A stretch of 64,000 nt of DNA from NCBI RefSeq assembly GCF_014145635.1, contig NZ_JACHTC010000010.1, positions 1-64,000 on the forward strand, read 5' to 3'. Both the position numbers and the translations under genes were made by a program. Below the pieces are notes generated by a model. It worked only from the letters and a program-made list of their open reading frames with translations, had not been told where the DNA came from and did no database searches. This document shows positions 17,383 through 27,500 of the stretch, piece by piece. Position 1 is the first letter of the stretch. The number at the start of each line of letters is the position of its first letter. Source of the stretch: Myroides sp. WP-1 (lineage in GTDB: Bacteria; Bacteroidota; Bacteroidia; Flavobacteriales; Flavobacteriaceae).

Positions 17383-20286
17383 ATGATTCATATGAATAGA
17401 TTATATCCCCTTAGTTTAGGTCTTTTCTTGTTAGCATCAACGTTGGGGTACGGACAAAAGAAACCCCTTGATCACAGTGTTTATGATCGATGGGAGAGTA
17501 TTGGACAAAAGAAGTTTTCCAATGATGGTAAAGCAATCGTCTATCAGATTGTACAACAAGAAGGAGATAAACAACTTGTAGTTGATTTGTTGAAAAAGGA
17601 TGTAAAACAAACTTTTTCCCGAGGAGAAAATCCAATCCTTACAGCTGATTCTAACTATTTGGTGTATACCATTAAACCTTTTTATACTGACATAAAAGCG
17701 GTAAAAAACAAAAAGAAGAAAGAGGATGAATTGGCAAAAGATTCGTTGGGGATTTTTAATTTACTCACTCAAACAAATGTAAAGATACCTCAAGTAAAAT
17801 CTTTTAAATTGGCTGAAAAAGGAGGAAATACCCTTGCATACTTGCTGGAGAAGGAAAAAGATACTACTCAAACAAAAAAAGCAAAAACGCCTAAAAAAAG
17901 TACTAAAAGTGAACCTTTAACGCTTGTAGTTCGCAACTTAGAAACAGCTTCTGAAGAGCGCATCGAAAACGTAACATCCTACTTTATGGATGAAAAAGGA
18001 AATTACCTTGTTTATGTAACAGAAAATCCGAATCCAAAGAAAAAGGAAACTGATAAAGAGGCAAGTAAAGAAGAAAACAAAGAAGAAAACAAAGAAGAAG
18101 AGGTACAACAAGAGAATACGGCTAAAACGGTTGACACAACGTATGGCGTATTTGCTTTGCAGCTAAAAACACGCAAAACAACACCGTTGTTTATAGGAGA
18201 AGGAAGCTTTTCTCAATTTAGTTTTGATAAGGAAGGAAAACAAGTTACATTCATTTATTCTGGAGATGAAGAAAAAGCGTTGGTTAAAAATTATACGCTT
18301 TACCATGCTGTTTTACCAAATGCAGCCACAGCTCTAATTGAAAATACAAAAAAAGGTATGCCTATTGATTGGGTGGTTTCTGAAAATTATACACCTCAGT
18401 TTAGTAAAAATGGCAAGCGTTTGTACTTTGGAGTCGCGCCAAAACCTATACCTAAGGATACCACCTTACTTGCAGATGATCATGCCATTGTTGATATCTG
18501 GCATTATAAAGAAGATTATTTACAGCCTCAACAATTGGTGAACTTAGAAAAAGAATTGAAAAAATCGTATCTAGCAACCATTGATTTGGCAAAAACCAAT
18601 CAAATGATTGCATTAGCGGACGAAACAACCAATTATACAACCTTAGTTGATGAAGGAAATGCTTTTCTCGTATTTCAAATGTCAGATTATGGAAGACGCG
18701 TAGAAAAACAATGGGATATTTCGGGTGTGAGTTCTTATTATGTTGTGGATGTACGTACGGGAAAACGCAAAGAAATTATCAAAGATCTTCCAGGAAGAGC
18801 GGCTATTGCACCAAAGGGAACAGCTGTTGTTTATTACAATAGCGAGGAAGAAAACTGGTATGTATATGACATTAAAACTGCAACAGTGAAACAACTAAAC
18901 AAAGGAATAGCTGTTTCTTTTGCAGAGGAAGAATTTGATATGCCTGATTTTCCATCTTCTTACGGAATTAAAGGTTGGACAGATAATGATGAATCGGTTC
19001 TTATTGGAGATCGCTATGATATCTGGGAGTTTTATTTAAAAGGAAATAAAGCACCTCGTATGATCACCAATGGATATGGACGCAAAAATAATCTTGCTTT
19101 TGATTTAGTTCAATTAGATGACGAAAAAAAGTCATTCAATAGAAATGAAACCATCATAGCTACTGTATTTGATACCAAAACTAAAGAAGCTGGATATTTC
19201 TATGTAAGTATCAAAAATGCAACAGATCCTACAAAAATTTTACTAGATAATTACAGCGGATATCCGTCTTTGAGTAAAGCGAAAGATGCGGCTGTATATG
19301 CATTTACTAAAGGTAATTTTACGCAATCAAATGATTTATATGTGGGAGAAACCTTAGATCAAACGAAGCGTCTGACACAATTAAATCCACAACAAGAAGA
19401 ATACAATTGGGGAACCAATGAATTAGTACATTGGACAACGCCAAACGGATATGAAGCAACAGGTGTTTTGTTTAAACCAGAAGATTTTGATGCAACTAAA
19501 AAATATCCTATGCTCGTGTATTTTTATGAAAAGCTATCGGACAATTTAAACCGTTATGAAGCACCCGCACCAACGCCTTCTCGTTTAAATATTCCCTATT
19601 TTGTAAGCAACGGTTATTTGGTATTTACTCCCGATATTAGTTATACGGATGGTTTTCCAGGTAAAGCAGCAGAAGAGTATATCAACTCAGGTGTCGACTT
19701 CTTAAAGCAAAATGATTGGGTAGATGGAAACAAAATTGGAATTCAAGGACAAAGTTGGGGAGGATATCAAGTAACGTACTTAGTTACGGTTACAGATCGA
19801 TATGCCGCAGCTTGGGCAGGTGCTCCTGTTGCCAATATGACGTCTGCTTATGGAGGAATTCGCTGGGGAACAGGAATGAGTCGTCAATTTCAATATGAAA
19901 AAACACAAAGTAGAATAGGTAAAACACTTTGGGAAGGATATGAATTGTATATCGAAAATTCACCCTTGTTTAAAGTGCCAGCGATAACAACTCCTTTGGT
20001 AATTATGCATAACGACAACGACGGCGCTGTGCCATGGTATCAAGGAATTGAAATGTTTATGGCCATGCGCAGATTGGATAAACCTGTTTGGATGCTTAAC
20101 TATAACGGTGATGAACACAATTTGATGAAACGTCAAAATAGAAAAGATATTCAAATACGTCAACAACAGTTTTTTGATTATTACCTTAAAGATGCGCAAG
20201 CACCTGTGTGGATGGTTAAGGGAGTTCCCGCCGTTTTAAAAGGAAAAAACTGGGGATTTGAATTGACAAATGAAACAGTAAATTAA
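17383..20286 (+). CDS. S9 family serine peptidase (prolyl oligopeptidase/DPP-like)
   Basis: Exported peptidase of 967 residues. A signal peptide ends near 'STLGYGQ'; the start could be the ATG at 17383 or, three codons on, 17392. An N-terminal beta-propeller region leads to the C-terminal alpha/beta-hydrolase domain with the catalytic triad S791 in 'GQSWGGYQ', D880 in 'HNDNDGAVP' and H912 in 'GDEHNL'. The family removes dipeptides or cleaves short peptides, usually in the periplasm. Propeller residues at about 217-250 are a Lys/Glu-rich low-complexity stretch (SKEENKEENKEEE) encoded by short DNA repeats, and probably form a flexible loop. The terminator after it makes it a single-gene unit. 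Confidence 0.93.
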   Translation: MIHMNRLYPLSLGLFLLASTLGYGQKKPLDHSVYDRWESIGQKKFSNDGKAIVYQIVQQEGDKQLVVDLLKKDVKQTFSRGENPILTADSNYLVYTIKPFYTDIKAVKNKKKKEDELAKDSLGIFNLLTQTNVKIPQVKSFKLAEKGGNTLAYLLEKEKDTTQTKKAKTPKKSTKSEPLTLVVRNLETASEERIENVTSYFMDEKGNYLVYVTENPNPKKKETDKEASKEENKEENKEEEVQQENTAKTVDTTYGVFALQLKTRKTTPLFIGEGSFSQFSFDKEGKQVTFIYSGDEEKALVKNYTLYHAVLPNAATALIENTKKGMPIDWVVSENYTPQFSKNGKRLYFGVAPKPIPKDTTLLADDHAIVDIWHYKEDYLQPQQLVNLEKELKKSYLATIDLAKTNQMIALADETTNYTTLVDEGNAFLVFQMSDYGRRVEKQWDISGVSSYYVVDVRTGKRKEIIKDLPGRAAIAPKGTAVVYYNSEEENWYVYDIKTATVKQLNKGIAVSFAEEEFDMPDFPSSYGIKGWTDNDESVLIGDRYDIWEFYLKGNKAPRMITNGYGRKNNLAFDLVQLDDEKKSFNRNETIIATVFDTKTKEAGYFYVSIKNATDPTKILLDNYSGYPSLSKAKDAAVYAFTKGNFTQSNDLYVGETLDQTKRLTQLNPQQEEYNWGTNELVHWTTPNGYEATGVLFKPEDFDATKKYPMLVYFYEKLSDNLNRYEAPAPTPSRLNIPYFVSNGYLVFTPDISYTDGFPGKAAEEYINSGVDFLKQNDWVDGNKIGIQGQSWGGYQVTYLVTVTDRYAAAWAGAPVANMTSAYGGIRWGTGMSRQFQYEKTQSRIGKTLWEGYELYIENSPLFKVPAITTPLVIMHNDNDGAVPWYQGIEMFMAMRRLDKPVWMLNYNGDEHNLMKRQNRKDIQIRQQQFFDYYLKDAQAPVWMVKGVPAVLKGKNWGFELTNETVN

Positions 20287-20305
20287 GAAAGTAAATCAAA
20301 TAAAG

Positions 20306-20337
20306 GCCTAGAGATATAAAATCCTCTAGGCTTTTTT
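20306..20337 (+). terminator. Intrinsic terminator after the S9 peptidase
   Basis: GCCTAGAG (20306-20313) pairs with CTCTAGGC (20324-20331), then a T-tract. Confidence 0.9.
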
Positions 20338-20383
20338 CTTTATTAAATCTTTTGAAAAGATAAAATTAGTATAGAAAAGATGA

Positions 20384-20412
20384 TTGTATATCTATTCTTA
20401 GCTGTACTTTTG
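20384..20412 (+). promoter_or_regulatory. Complete Bacteroidota promoter TTG-N18-TACTTTTG
   Basis: TTG at 20384-20386 and TACTTTTG at 20405-20412 with an 18-nt spacer, ideal for the phylum's major sigma factor. It precedes the ATG at 20461 by 48 bases. Confidence 0.75.
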
Positions 20413-20460
20413 AGGTGAAAATACAACCTGATTGATGAGGTGGTACGATTTAAAAATGCA

Positions 20461-21465
20461 ATGAAAAAAAATATTTTATTCCTACTGATTATGCTATGCA
20501 TATCTTGTGGAGATACTTCATCTAACCAAAATCCTAAGCTCTCTTTTTATTATTGGAAGACCACATTTACTTTAGATGATGTTGAAAGGGAAACCCTAAA
20601 AAACTTAGAGGTTAGTAAGCTTTATGTGCGATATTTTGACATTGGTTTAAAAAATGGTATGGCTGTTCCTATCACTCCCATTGTCTTTAAAGATGCAGTG
20701 CCTCTACTTGAAGTTGTTCCTGTTATTTATATCAAAAATGAAGTGGTGCGCAACGAGAAACTCGATGTGAAAATATTAGCCAATCAACTAGTTGATTTTG
20801 TATTGCAAATAAACGAACGAAACAATATTGACAGTCAGGAAATTCAACTAGATTGTGACTGGACCCTCGATAGTAAGGATCGTTTTTTTGCATTAATTGA
20901 TCAATTGCGAAAAGAAACGGAAATGAAAATATCAGCAACGATTCGCTTGCATCAGGTGAAATTCGCTTCAAAAACAGGAATACCCCAAGTCGATCGTGGC
21001 GTATTAATGTATTATAATATGGGACGAATTGCTTCAGATTCTTTGAATTCTATATATGATCGACAAATAGCACAAAAGTATATGGGTGGACTAAAAGAGT
21101 ATCCCCTTCATTTGGACTATGCCTTGCCTATTTACGCTTGGGTTGTGCACAGTAGAAATGATCAAGTAGTGCGGTTAATAAGTCGTTTGCGTGTAGAAGA
21201 TCTAAAACAACAACAAGATCTAAAACAAATTACCCCTAATCAATTTGTCGTTCAGCAAGAAATAACGCGCTTTGGGTTTGTTTTCCAAAAAGGAGATGTA
21301 CTAAAAGTAGAAAGTATCAAGGCTGATCAATTGAAAGAAATGACAACAGATCTGTTTCGAGCCAGTGGGAAATGTCCCAATGAAATAATTTTATACGATT
21401 TAAATTCAAAAAATATCAATTACTATGATCAAGAAGTCTTTAAAGAAATGGTACGTTGTAGGTAG
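20461..21465 (+). CDS. Hypothetical lipoprotein, possible TIM-barrel fold
   Basis: Protein of 334 residues; I use the ATG at 20461 rather than the in-frame GTG at 20440 because the signal peptide begins there. The lipobox 'CISC' gives a lipidated cysteine at C16. 'IQLDCDWTLDSKDRFFALIDQLR' and 'RGVLMYYNMGRIA' look like the beta-strand ends of a TIM barrel; the pattern 'IQLDCDWT' reminds me of DUF3142-type proteins, but this is only a resemblance. Its last 41 bases overlap the next gene, so the two are translationally coupled. Function unknown. Confidence 0.82.
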   Translation: MKKNILFLLIMLCISCGDTSSNQNPKLSFYYWKTTFTLDDVERETLKNLEVSKLYVRYFDIGLKNGMAVPITPIVFKDAVPLLEVVPVIYIKNEVVRNEKLDVKILANQLVDFVLQINERNNIDSQEIQLDCDWTLDSKDRFFALIDQLRKETEMKISATIRLHQVKFASKTGIPQVDRGVLMYYNMGRIASDSLNSIYDRQIAQKYMGGLKEYPLHLDYALPIYAWVVHSRNDQVVRLISRLRVEDLKQQQDLKQITPNQFVVQQEITRFGFVFQKGDVLKVESIKADQLKEMTTDLFRASGKCPNEIILYDLNSKNINYYDQEVFKEMVRCR

Positions 21466-23731
21466 TTTATCTGTTCTTTTAAGTTCAGGTATATATACTT
21501 ATGGTTGTGCAGATGGATGGTGGAGCTATTCTAGCATTTCTAATTTTACGCCTGAGGCTTTTGCTGATGCGTCTTATGAACCTCTATTTTTTGCCCCATA
21601 TGATCGTTTTTACAATGGAGGATATATGGATAATGCCTCTATGTTTAATGATGATATCGTTGAAGAATGGACGACCTATCTTCAAGGAAAACTAGATCGC
21701 GAAGAAATTAAAAAATACCTTTTGTCTAGTCAAGAATATGCTGGAGAAATTGATCAACTTTACGCTAATCTAAAAGGCAAAAAGACAACATCTTGGAATT
21801 TAAAAGACGAGCGCATTCGCAATTTCGTTACGTTCTTGTACCAAGCCAAAGAAATTGAAAGCTATTCCAACGACAGTTATAGTTATTGGGATTATGAGTC
21901 TTATGTAGCTAATTTAATGGAAGAGAACCAAGCGGATAAAGTAGAAAAAATATACAAAAACCTAAAGAGTAAAGATCTGTTCTTTACCAATAGAATGTGG
22001 TTTCAAGTACTAAAAGCAAAATTCTATTCTACTAATCGAGCGAGTGTGATCGCTTTTTTTGAACAAACAGCAGCAAAACAACCTAAAAACAATTTGTACT
22101 ATAGAGGATTGAGTTATGTCGCTGGAGCCTATTATCAAGCGGGAGATTATGATAAATCCAATGCATTATATGCTGAGGTTTTTAACGCAAATGCAACCTT
22201 GCGTCAAGTAGCGCTTTACAACTACAAGCCAAGAGAAACAGAACGTGTAAAACAATTGGTTTCTTCTATTTCTTCTACTGAAGTGCAAGCCGCTGTTTGG
22301 GCTATGCAAGGATATTATACCAATTCTATGGACGCACTTAAAGAAGTAGTTGCTATAGATAGTAAGAGTCCACATGCTAATTATCTACTAACACGTTGGG
22401 TAAACGAGCAAGAGTCGTCTGTTTTGAAATATAGAGAAGAATCATTTAAGAGTAGTAAAGAATATTTTTCTAGTTTAAAGAAAGCGATTGATCAATCGGG
22501 ATTGGATTGGGTGAATCAAATGGCAGCTCAACCACAGAAAGTAGACAATCCTTCGTTGTGGTTATTGGCTAGCGGTTATCTCTCTATTTTTCAAGGTGAT
22601 TACAAAGCAGCAGAAGCAGCATTTGCCAAAGCTCAAAAAGAAGCAAAAGGCAATGTGTTGATTCATAATCAAATTCGATTATTCGGACTGATTAACCAAG
22701 TATCTCAAATAAGTAAAATGGATGCGAAAGCAGAACAAGTGATTTTGAACGATATGCAATGGATCTATACAGAGATCATACCGCATAGCAACTATGAAGA
22801 TCCGTTTCGATATGAGTATGCTGTACACTGGATTCGTCAATATTTGGCTGCAGTTTACAAAGAACAAGGAAATAGTGTGATGAGTGAAATTATGTTTTCT
22901 AATTTGGACTTTTATGGCAAAGTAGACAACACAGTTAAGATGGAGAAATTCTTGTTGACGCAAAAGAAAACAACCTTTGAGCAGTTGATGGTTGATAAGT
23001 ATGAATACAATTTGAGTGATATCTATGAAAGAAGAGCGATTAATTTGTTCTATCAAGATAAAGTAGATCAAGCTATTGTAGAAATGAAAAAAGCAGAACC
23101 TGTAACGACATCATATGCTTATAACGATGAACCTTATGTAAAAACGTATCAAAATACAATTTTGTTAGGCAATCCTTTTAACGGAAAAATTCAAGATTGT
23201 AATGATTGTGATCACGTCGCTAAACAAGCTGTAAAATATACTAAACTTAGCTTTTTAGAGAAAGTAAAAGAAATGCAAGACAAGATAAATAAAGGAGAAG
23301 ATGTGTATAACAATGCGTTACTTGTCGGGAATGCTTTTTACAATGCAACCTATTACGGAAATGCACGTGTGTTTTACTACAATGCGTTGGTTAATGAGTA
23401 TGGAAATTTCATTTCACCTGCTGAAAGAAAGTACTTGCTAAACATGAGTATGGCTAAAAAGTATTATGCCATCGCTAAAAAAGCGGCAACAACGAAAGAA
23501 CAAAAAGCGAAAATGGCGTATATGGAAGCTAAGACAGAGCGAAATGAGTTTTACGCTAATCAGTATCAAAACAAAGAGTACTATTGGGGTGCAGGATGGG
23601 ATGATCCGATGTTTAAAAAATGGAAGGGATTCCAAGAATTAGCAACCCAATACAGTGATACGAAATACTATCAAGAAGTGATTAACGAATGTGGTTATTT
23701 CAGAACTTATATAGCAAAAAATCACATGTAA
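21425..23731 (+). CDS. Large exported protein of unknown function with TPR-like helical repeats
   Basis: Protein of 768 residues. A hydrophobic N-terminal segment is followed by 'TYGCADGWWSY', where a cysteine could be lipidated although the box is not standard. 'SNFTPEAFADASYEPLFF' opens the mature part, and from about residue 130 the sequence is helical and tetratricopeptide-like ('SYVAGAYYQAGDYDKSNALYAEV', 'LWLLASGYLSIFQGDYKAAEAAFAKAQKEA'). The start overlaps the upstream lipoprotein by 41 bases. I recall similar 'FTPEAF' proteins in flavobacteria only as hypotheticals. The pair probably works together at the cell surface or in the periplasm; this is inference. Confidence 0.85.
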   Translation: MIKKSLKKWYVVGSLSVLLSSGIYTYGCADGWWSYSSISNFTPEAFADASYEPLFFAPYDRFYNGGYMDNASMFNDDIVEEWTTYLQGKLDREEIKKYLLSSQEYAGEIDQLYANLKGKKTTSWNLKDERIRNFVTFLYQAKEIESYSNDSYSYWDYESYVANLMEENQADKVEKIYKNLKSKDLFFTNRMWFQVLKAKFYSTNRASVIAFFEQTAAKQPKNNLYYRGLSYVAGAYYQAGDYDKSNALYAEVFNANATLRQVALYNYKPRETERVKQLVSSISSTEVQAAVWAMQGYYTNSMDALKEVVAIDSKSPHANYLLTRWVNEQESSVLKYREESFKSSKEYFSSLKKAIDQSGLDWVNQMAAQPQKVDNPSLWLLASGYLSIFQGDYKAAEAAFAKAQKEAKGNVLIHNQIRLFGLINQVSQISKMDAKAEQVILNDMQWIYTEIIPHSNYEDPFRYEYAVHWIRQYLAAVYKEQGNSVMSEIMFSNLDFYGKVDNTVKMEKFLLTQKKTTFEQLMVDKYEYNLSDIYERRAINLFYQDKVDQAIVEMKKAEPVTTSYAYNDEPYVKTYQNTILLGNPFNGKIQDCNDCDHVAKQAVKYTKLSFLEKVKEMQDKINKGEDVYNNALLVGNAFYNATYYGNARVFYYNALVNEYGNFISPAERKYLLNMSMAKKYYAIAKKAATTKEQKAKMAYMEAKTERNEFYANQYQNKEYYWGAGWDDPMFKKWKGFQELATQYSDTKYYQEVINECGYFRTYIAKNHM

Positions 23732-23739
23732 TAATAGAA

Positions 23740-23768
23740 AAACCAGCTGACATCAGCTGGTTTTTTTG
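23740..23768 (+). terminator. Intrinsic terminator after the overlapping exported-protein pair
   Basis: AAACCAGCTGA (23740-23750) pairs with TCAGCTGGTTT (23753-23763), followed by a T-tract. Confidence 0.9.
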
Positions 23769-23800
23769 TTTTTTGTATCAATTGATAAATTGCAGTAAGC

Positions 23801-24031
23801 CTAATTACACGTGATATTCATCGATGTAAGTCTAAAATTTCTCAAAAATGCCTCTGGGGCATCTTCTAATTTTTCTAATTGATGCTTAGATAATACGAAG
23901 TTACTAATAACCCAATTTTTTGTATCATATAGCATAATTAAAAGCTCCTCTTGCAATTGTTGAGTGGGAAGCTGAGCCATACTTTGTTGTTTTTGCTCAA
24001 TTCCTTGTTGATTGAAAAATAATTTTTTCAT
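23801..24031 (-). CDS. Small hypothetical protein
   Basis: Predicted protein of 76 residues beginning 'MKKLFFNQQGIEQKQQS', with glutamine-rich and leucine-rich helical segments and a cysteine near the end. No signal peptide or known motif. Composition is protein-like and it sits in a gap bounded by a terminator and a long AT-rich region, so it is probably real, but I cannot assign a function. The reverse strand has no competing ORF. Confidence 0.5.
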   Translation of the reverse strand: MKKLFFNQQGIEQKQQSMAQLPTQQLQEELLIMLYDTKNWVISNFVLSKHQLEKLEDAPEAFLRNFRLTSMNITCN

Positions 24032-24588
24032 TTCGGCTACTTTTTAAGAACGACAATCAATTTTGTAAGGGGCTTTGATAGAATTAAATAATTAAGTGTT
24101 GTTTTGTTAGTGTAAAATTACTAAAAATATTTTTATTTTTAACTTAAAATAGTTAAAATATATTGTTTGTTTTATTTTATTTGAAATTGAATGTAATTTT
24201 TTAATTAAAAAGATGTTTTAATCCTTGATGGTTACTAGACTAATTAGAAGTTTTACTTCTATTTAAAAATAAAAAATAAAGCTGTTTTTTGATCGGGAAA
24301 ACCTTCTTTTTTTACCGCTAGAAAGAAATAAGTGGCTTTAAATTAACAAAATAAATGATCAGTAAAGGCGAGCAACAGCTAAACAGCTACTCTTTTTTTT
24401 AAAATGAATTGAATTTTTAGGTGAAAAACAAGGGGTTTAAATTTTAAAAAAAATGGAATTTTACAGATTTAAATTTTTTGTTTTTTTCTTTATGATAAGA
24501 GCTCAAAATAAGAATATTTGTGAAAAATTAGTTATTTGCCCCCTAAATACGAGAGGTTTTTGCTATTTTTGAATAAAACTAAAAGACA
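24032..24588. other. Long AT-rich intergenic region before tamB
   Basis: About 557 bases, strongly A/T-rich, with no credible ORF on either strand. It contains the likely tamB promoter at its end. Homopolymer runs of T and A are frequent; I see no terminator or RNA structure I would defend. Confidence 0.6.
24564..24571 (+). promoter_or_regulatory. Bacteroidota -7 element before tamB (TATTTTTG)
   Basis: Exact TAnnTTTG match 18 bases before the tamB start. A TTG at 24536-24538 is 25 bases upstream, a little beyond usual spacing. The 5' leader would be very short. Confidence 0.5.
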
Positions 24589-27500
24589 TTGAAGAAACTA
24601 CTTGTTAAAATAGGTAAAATAGTGGGTTGGATTGTGTTTTCAATCCTTGTTTTACTGATACTTTTAATAGTATTAGTGCAAATACCTGCTATTCAAAATG
24701 CCTTAAAAGACAAGGCTATATCTTTTGTTGAAGGAAAGATAGGAACTCCTGTTAAACTAGATAAAATTGCCATTTCCTTTCCAAAAGAAATTGTCGTTAA
24801 AGGTCTTTATCTCGAATCTCAAGAAAAAGATACACTAGTTTATGTTAAACATTTAGGAGTAGATATTGGACTTTTTGGCTTATTAAATAATAAACTCAGT
24901 GTCAATTCAGTTGATTTAGATGGGCTAACAGCTCATGTTAAAAGAGATACGTTACAGCGCTTTAATTTTGATTATATTATTGAAGCATTTGCTACGGAAG
25001 AAGAAAAAGAAGATACTCCTTCTTCAATAGTTATCTCTGTAGGGCAACTTAACTTAAGTACTGTTGCCTTAAAATTTGACGATGCTTATGACGGCCATCA
25101 TGTTGATTTTAAATTAAATCAATTCCTTACGCGTTTTAGAGATTTTGATCTCGAACAAATGCGATTCGCTTTACCTATGATAGCGACTGATGGAATTAAT
25201 TTAACCTATCACAAAGAAAAACCGCAAGGTGAACATCTTGCTCCTGTAGAAGAAGTGTTGGAACCTTCCGATGAACCCGTGAAACCAATAGATTTAACGA
25301 TAGGGGTAGTAGAACTAACACAAGCCAATATCAATTATCAAAGCGAAGAAGACTATATCCAAGCGCTTTTGTCATTGGACAAATTTAGCGTAACGCTAAA
25401 CAAACTCAATCTGGAAAAACAACAACTAGATGTTGAAGAAATCTTACTAAACAAAACGAAGGCAGAAGTTCGCTTTTTACCAAGGCCTCAAATTGCGGTT
25501 AACGCGAGTAAACCCGCTTTAGGTCAACCAGATTCTGTCCCTGTAGCAGAGCAAACAACTTTAGGGTGGAATTTAGCCGTGCGCAATTTTGATATCAACG
25601 ATTTGAATGTGAAGTATGATGATGATAATCAAAAGAAGCTACCGGAAGGATTGGATGTTAATCACATAGCAATTGATGAACTCAATTTTAGTTTAAAAGA
25701 TTTTCAATATACTGATGCTGGCTTGAATGGAAATTTAAAGCATTTCTCATTCAAAGAGCAAAGTGGCTTTGCTCTTACTAATGTAAAAGCCTATTTTCAA
25801 TATGGTCAACAAGCTTCTTTTGTAAAAAATTTAAGTATTGAAACACCCAATACGCAATTTAATACAACTGCTGTTTTTAACTATAATAGTTTAGCTAAAT
25901 TGACGGATGAACTCGGACAGCTTTCAACAGATGTAGTAATTTCGAATTCTCATTTGGGATTAAAAGATGCTTATCTCTTACTACCTGATGTTTTTAAAGC
26001 CAATGGATTAACCTCTATCAGTCAACAGAAAATAGACGTTGAACTCGTTGCTAAAGGTTTGGTTAGTGATTTAAACATTGAAAAAGTCTATGTCAATATG
26101 TTAGGGTCTACTTTTTTAAATGCAGAAGGTAAGATTAGAAATTTACCGGAAGTAGAAAAAGCCTATGTTGATATCGCTATTAAAGATTTTCAAACTACAG
26201 CAAAAGATATTCGAATTTTAGCTCCTGCTTCTGTATTGCCTCAAAATATCGAAATTCCCGCTTTAATTCGCTTTAATGGAAAGGCAAAAGGAACACAACA
26301 AGACATTGCCAGTACTTTTAGCTTAAAAACAAGTTTAGGTACTATTGATTTTGATGGGGCGTTCAACCAACGCGTTAAAAACAAAGAAAAGTATTGGGCT
26401 AATCTTACAGTTGATCAATTAAATGTAGGTCGATTAATTAAAAATGATTCAATAGGAAGCATTAGTTTACAGGCTAAGATTGACGGTTTGAGTTTTGAAC
26501 CAACAAAAGCACAAGCCAATGCTTGGATCAAATTGGCAAAAGCAGAATATAATGGTTATACATATAAGGATATTCAACTCGATGGACATCTGGCCAACGG
26601 AAAATATGCCGTAGAAACTCAAAATACAGATCCCAATTTAGATTTTGACTTGACCGCTTCGGGTACTTGGACGGATCAAGCGTTGAGTCTTCAGTTACTT
26701 GCTGATTTAAAACAGATTGACCTTCATCAGCTGCGTTTAAATCCAGAACCTTCAACCGTGAAAGGTCGAATTGAGGTAGCAATGGCTAATATTTTGCCGG
26801 ATAGTTTGGTCGGAACAGCAACAATTCAGGATTTAAACTTTACCGCAGCTAGTCGTTCGTTTAAGTTACAACCCATTCAATTCGTCGCTCAAGCAAAAGA
26901 AGCGTACCGCAAGATGAGTTTGACTTCTCAAGTGGTTGATTTTGACATGGAAGGTGATTATCTGTTAACGCAATTAAGCGATGCCTTAACACAAACGATT
27001 CAGACATATTACCATGCACAAACAGAACCGGAAACCTCAAGCCTTGACCAAAAGAAGAAAGAGGAAGATAAACCTGTAAAACAACAGTATTTTACGTATC
27101 AATTGCGTATAAAAAATGATCCGATCTTTCAAAAAATAGCACCCGATCTCAAGGAAATTCAACCTATTGTTTTCGGAGGAACTTATCGACAAAAGGATAA
27201 CTATCTTACTCTACAAGGAGAAATACCCGCTTTAGTGTATGGTGATATTACTGTTGATGCAATTACAGTAGATGTAAAACCTAAAGGAGAAGCATTAGAC
27301 TATAAATTAGCCATCCAGAGTATTTCAAATGCATCTTTTAGACTTAGAAATATGGTTCTAGATGGTTATGCGAAGAATAATACCGTGGATGTCAATTTTA
27401 AATTATTGGATAAGCAAGATAAAATCTGCTATTTGATCGGAGCTGAGATTCTCGCTGATTCTAAACAACAACAAGTTCATATCAAAGAAAACGGATTTGT

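Noticed and set aside
18338..18640. Small frames on both strands inside the S9 peptidase
   Set aside because: They are shadows of the long coding frame, with no start context.
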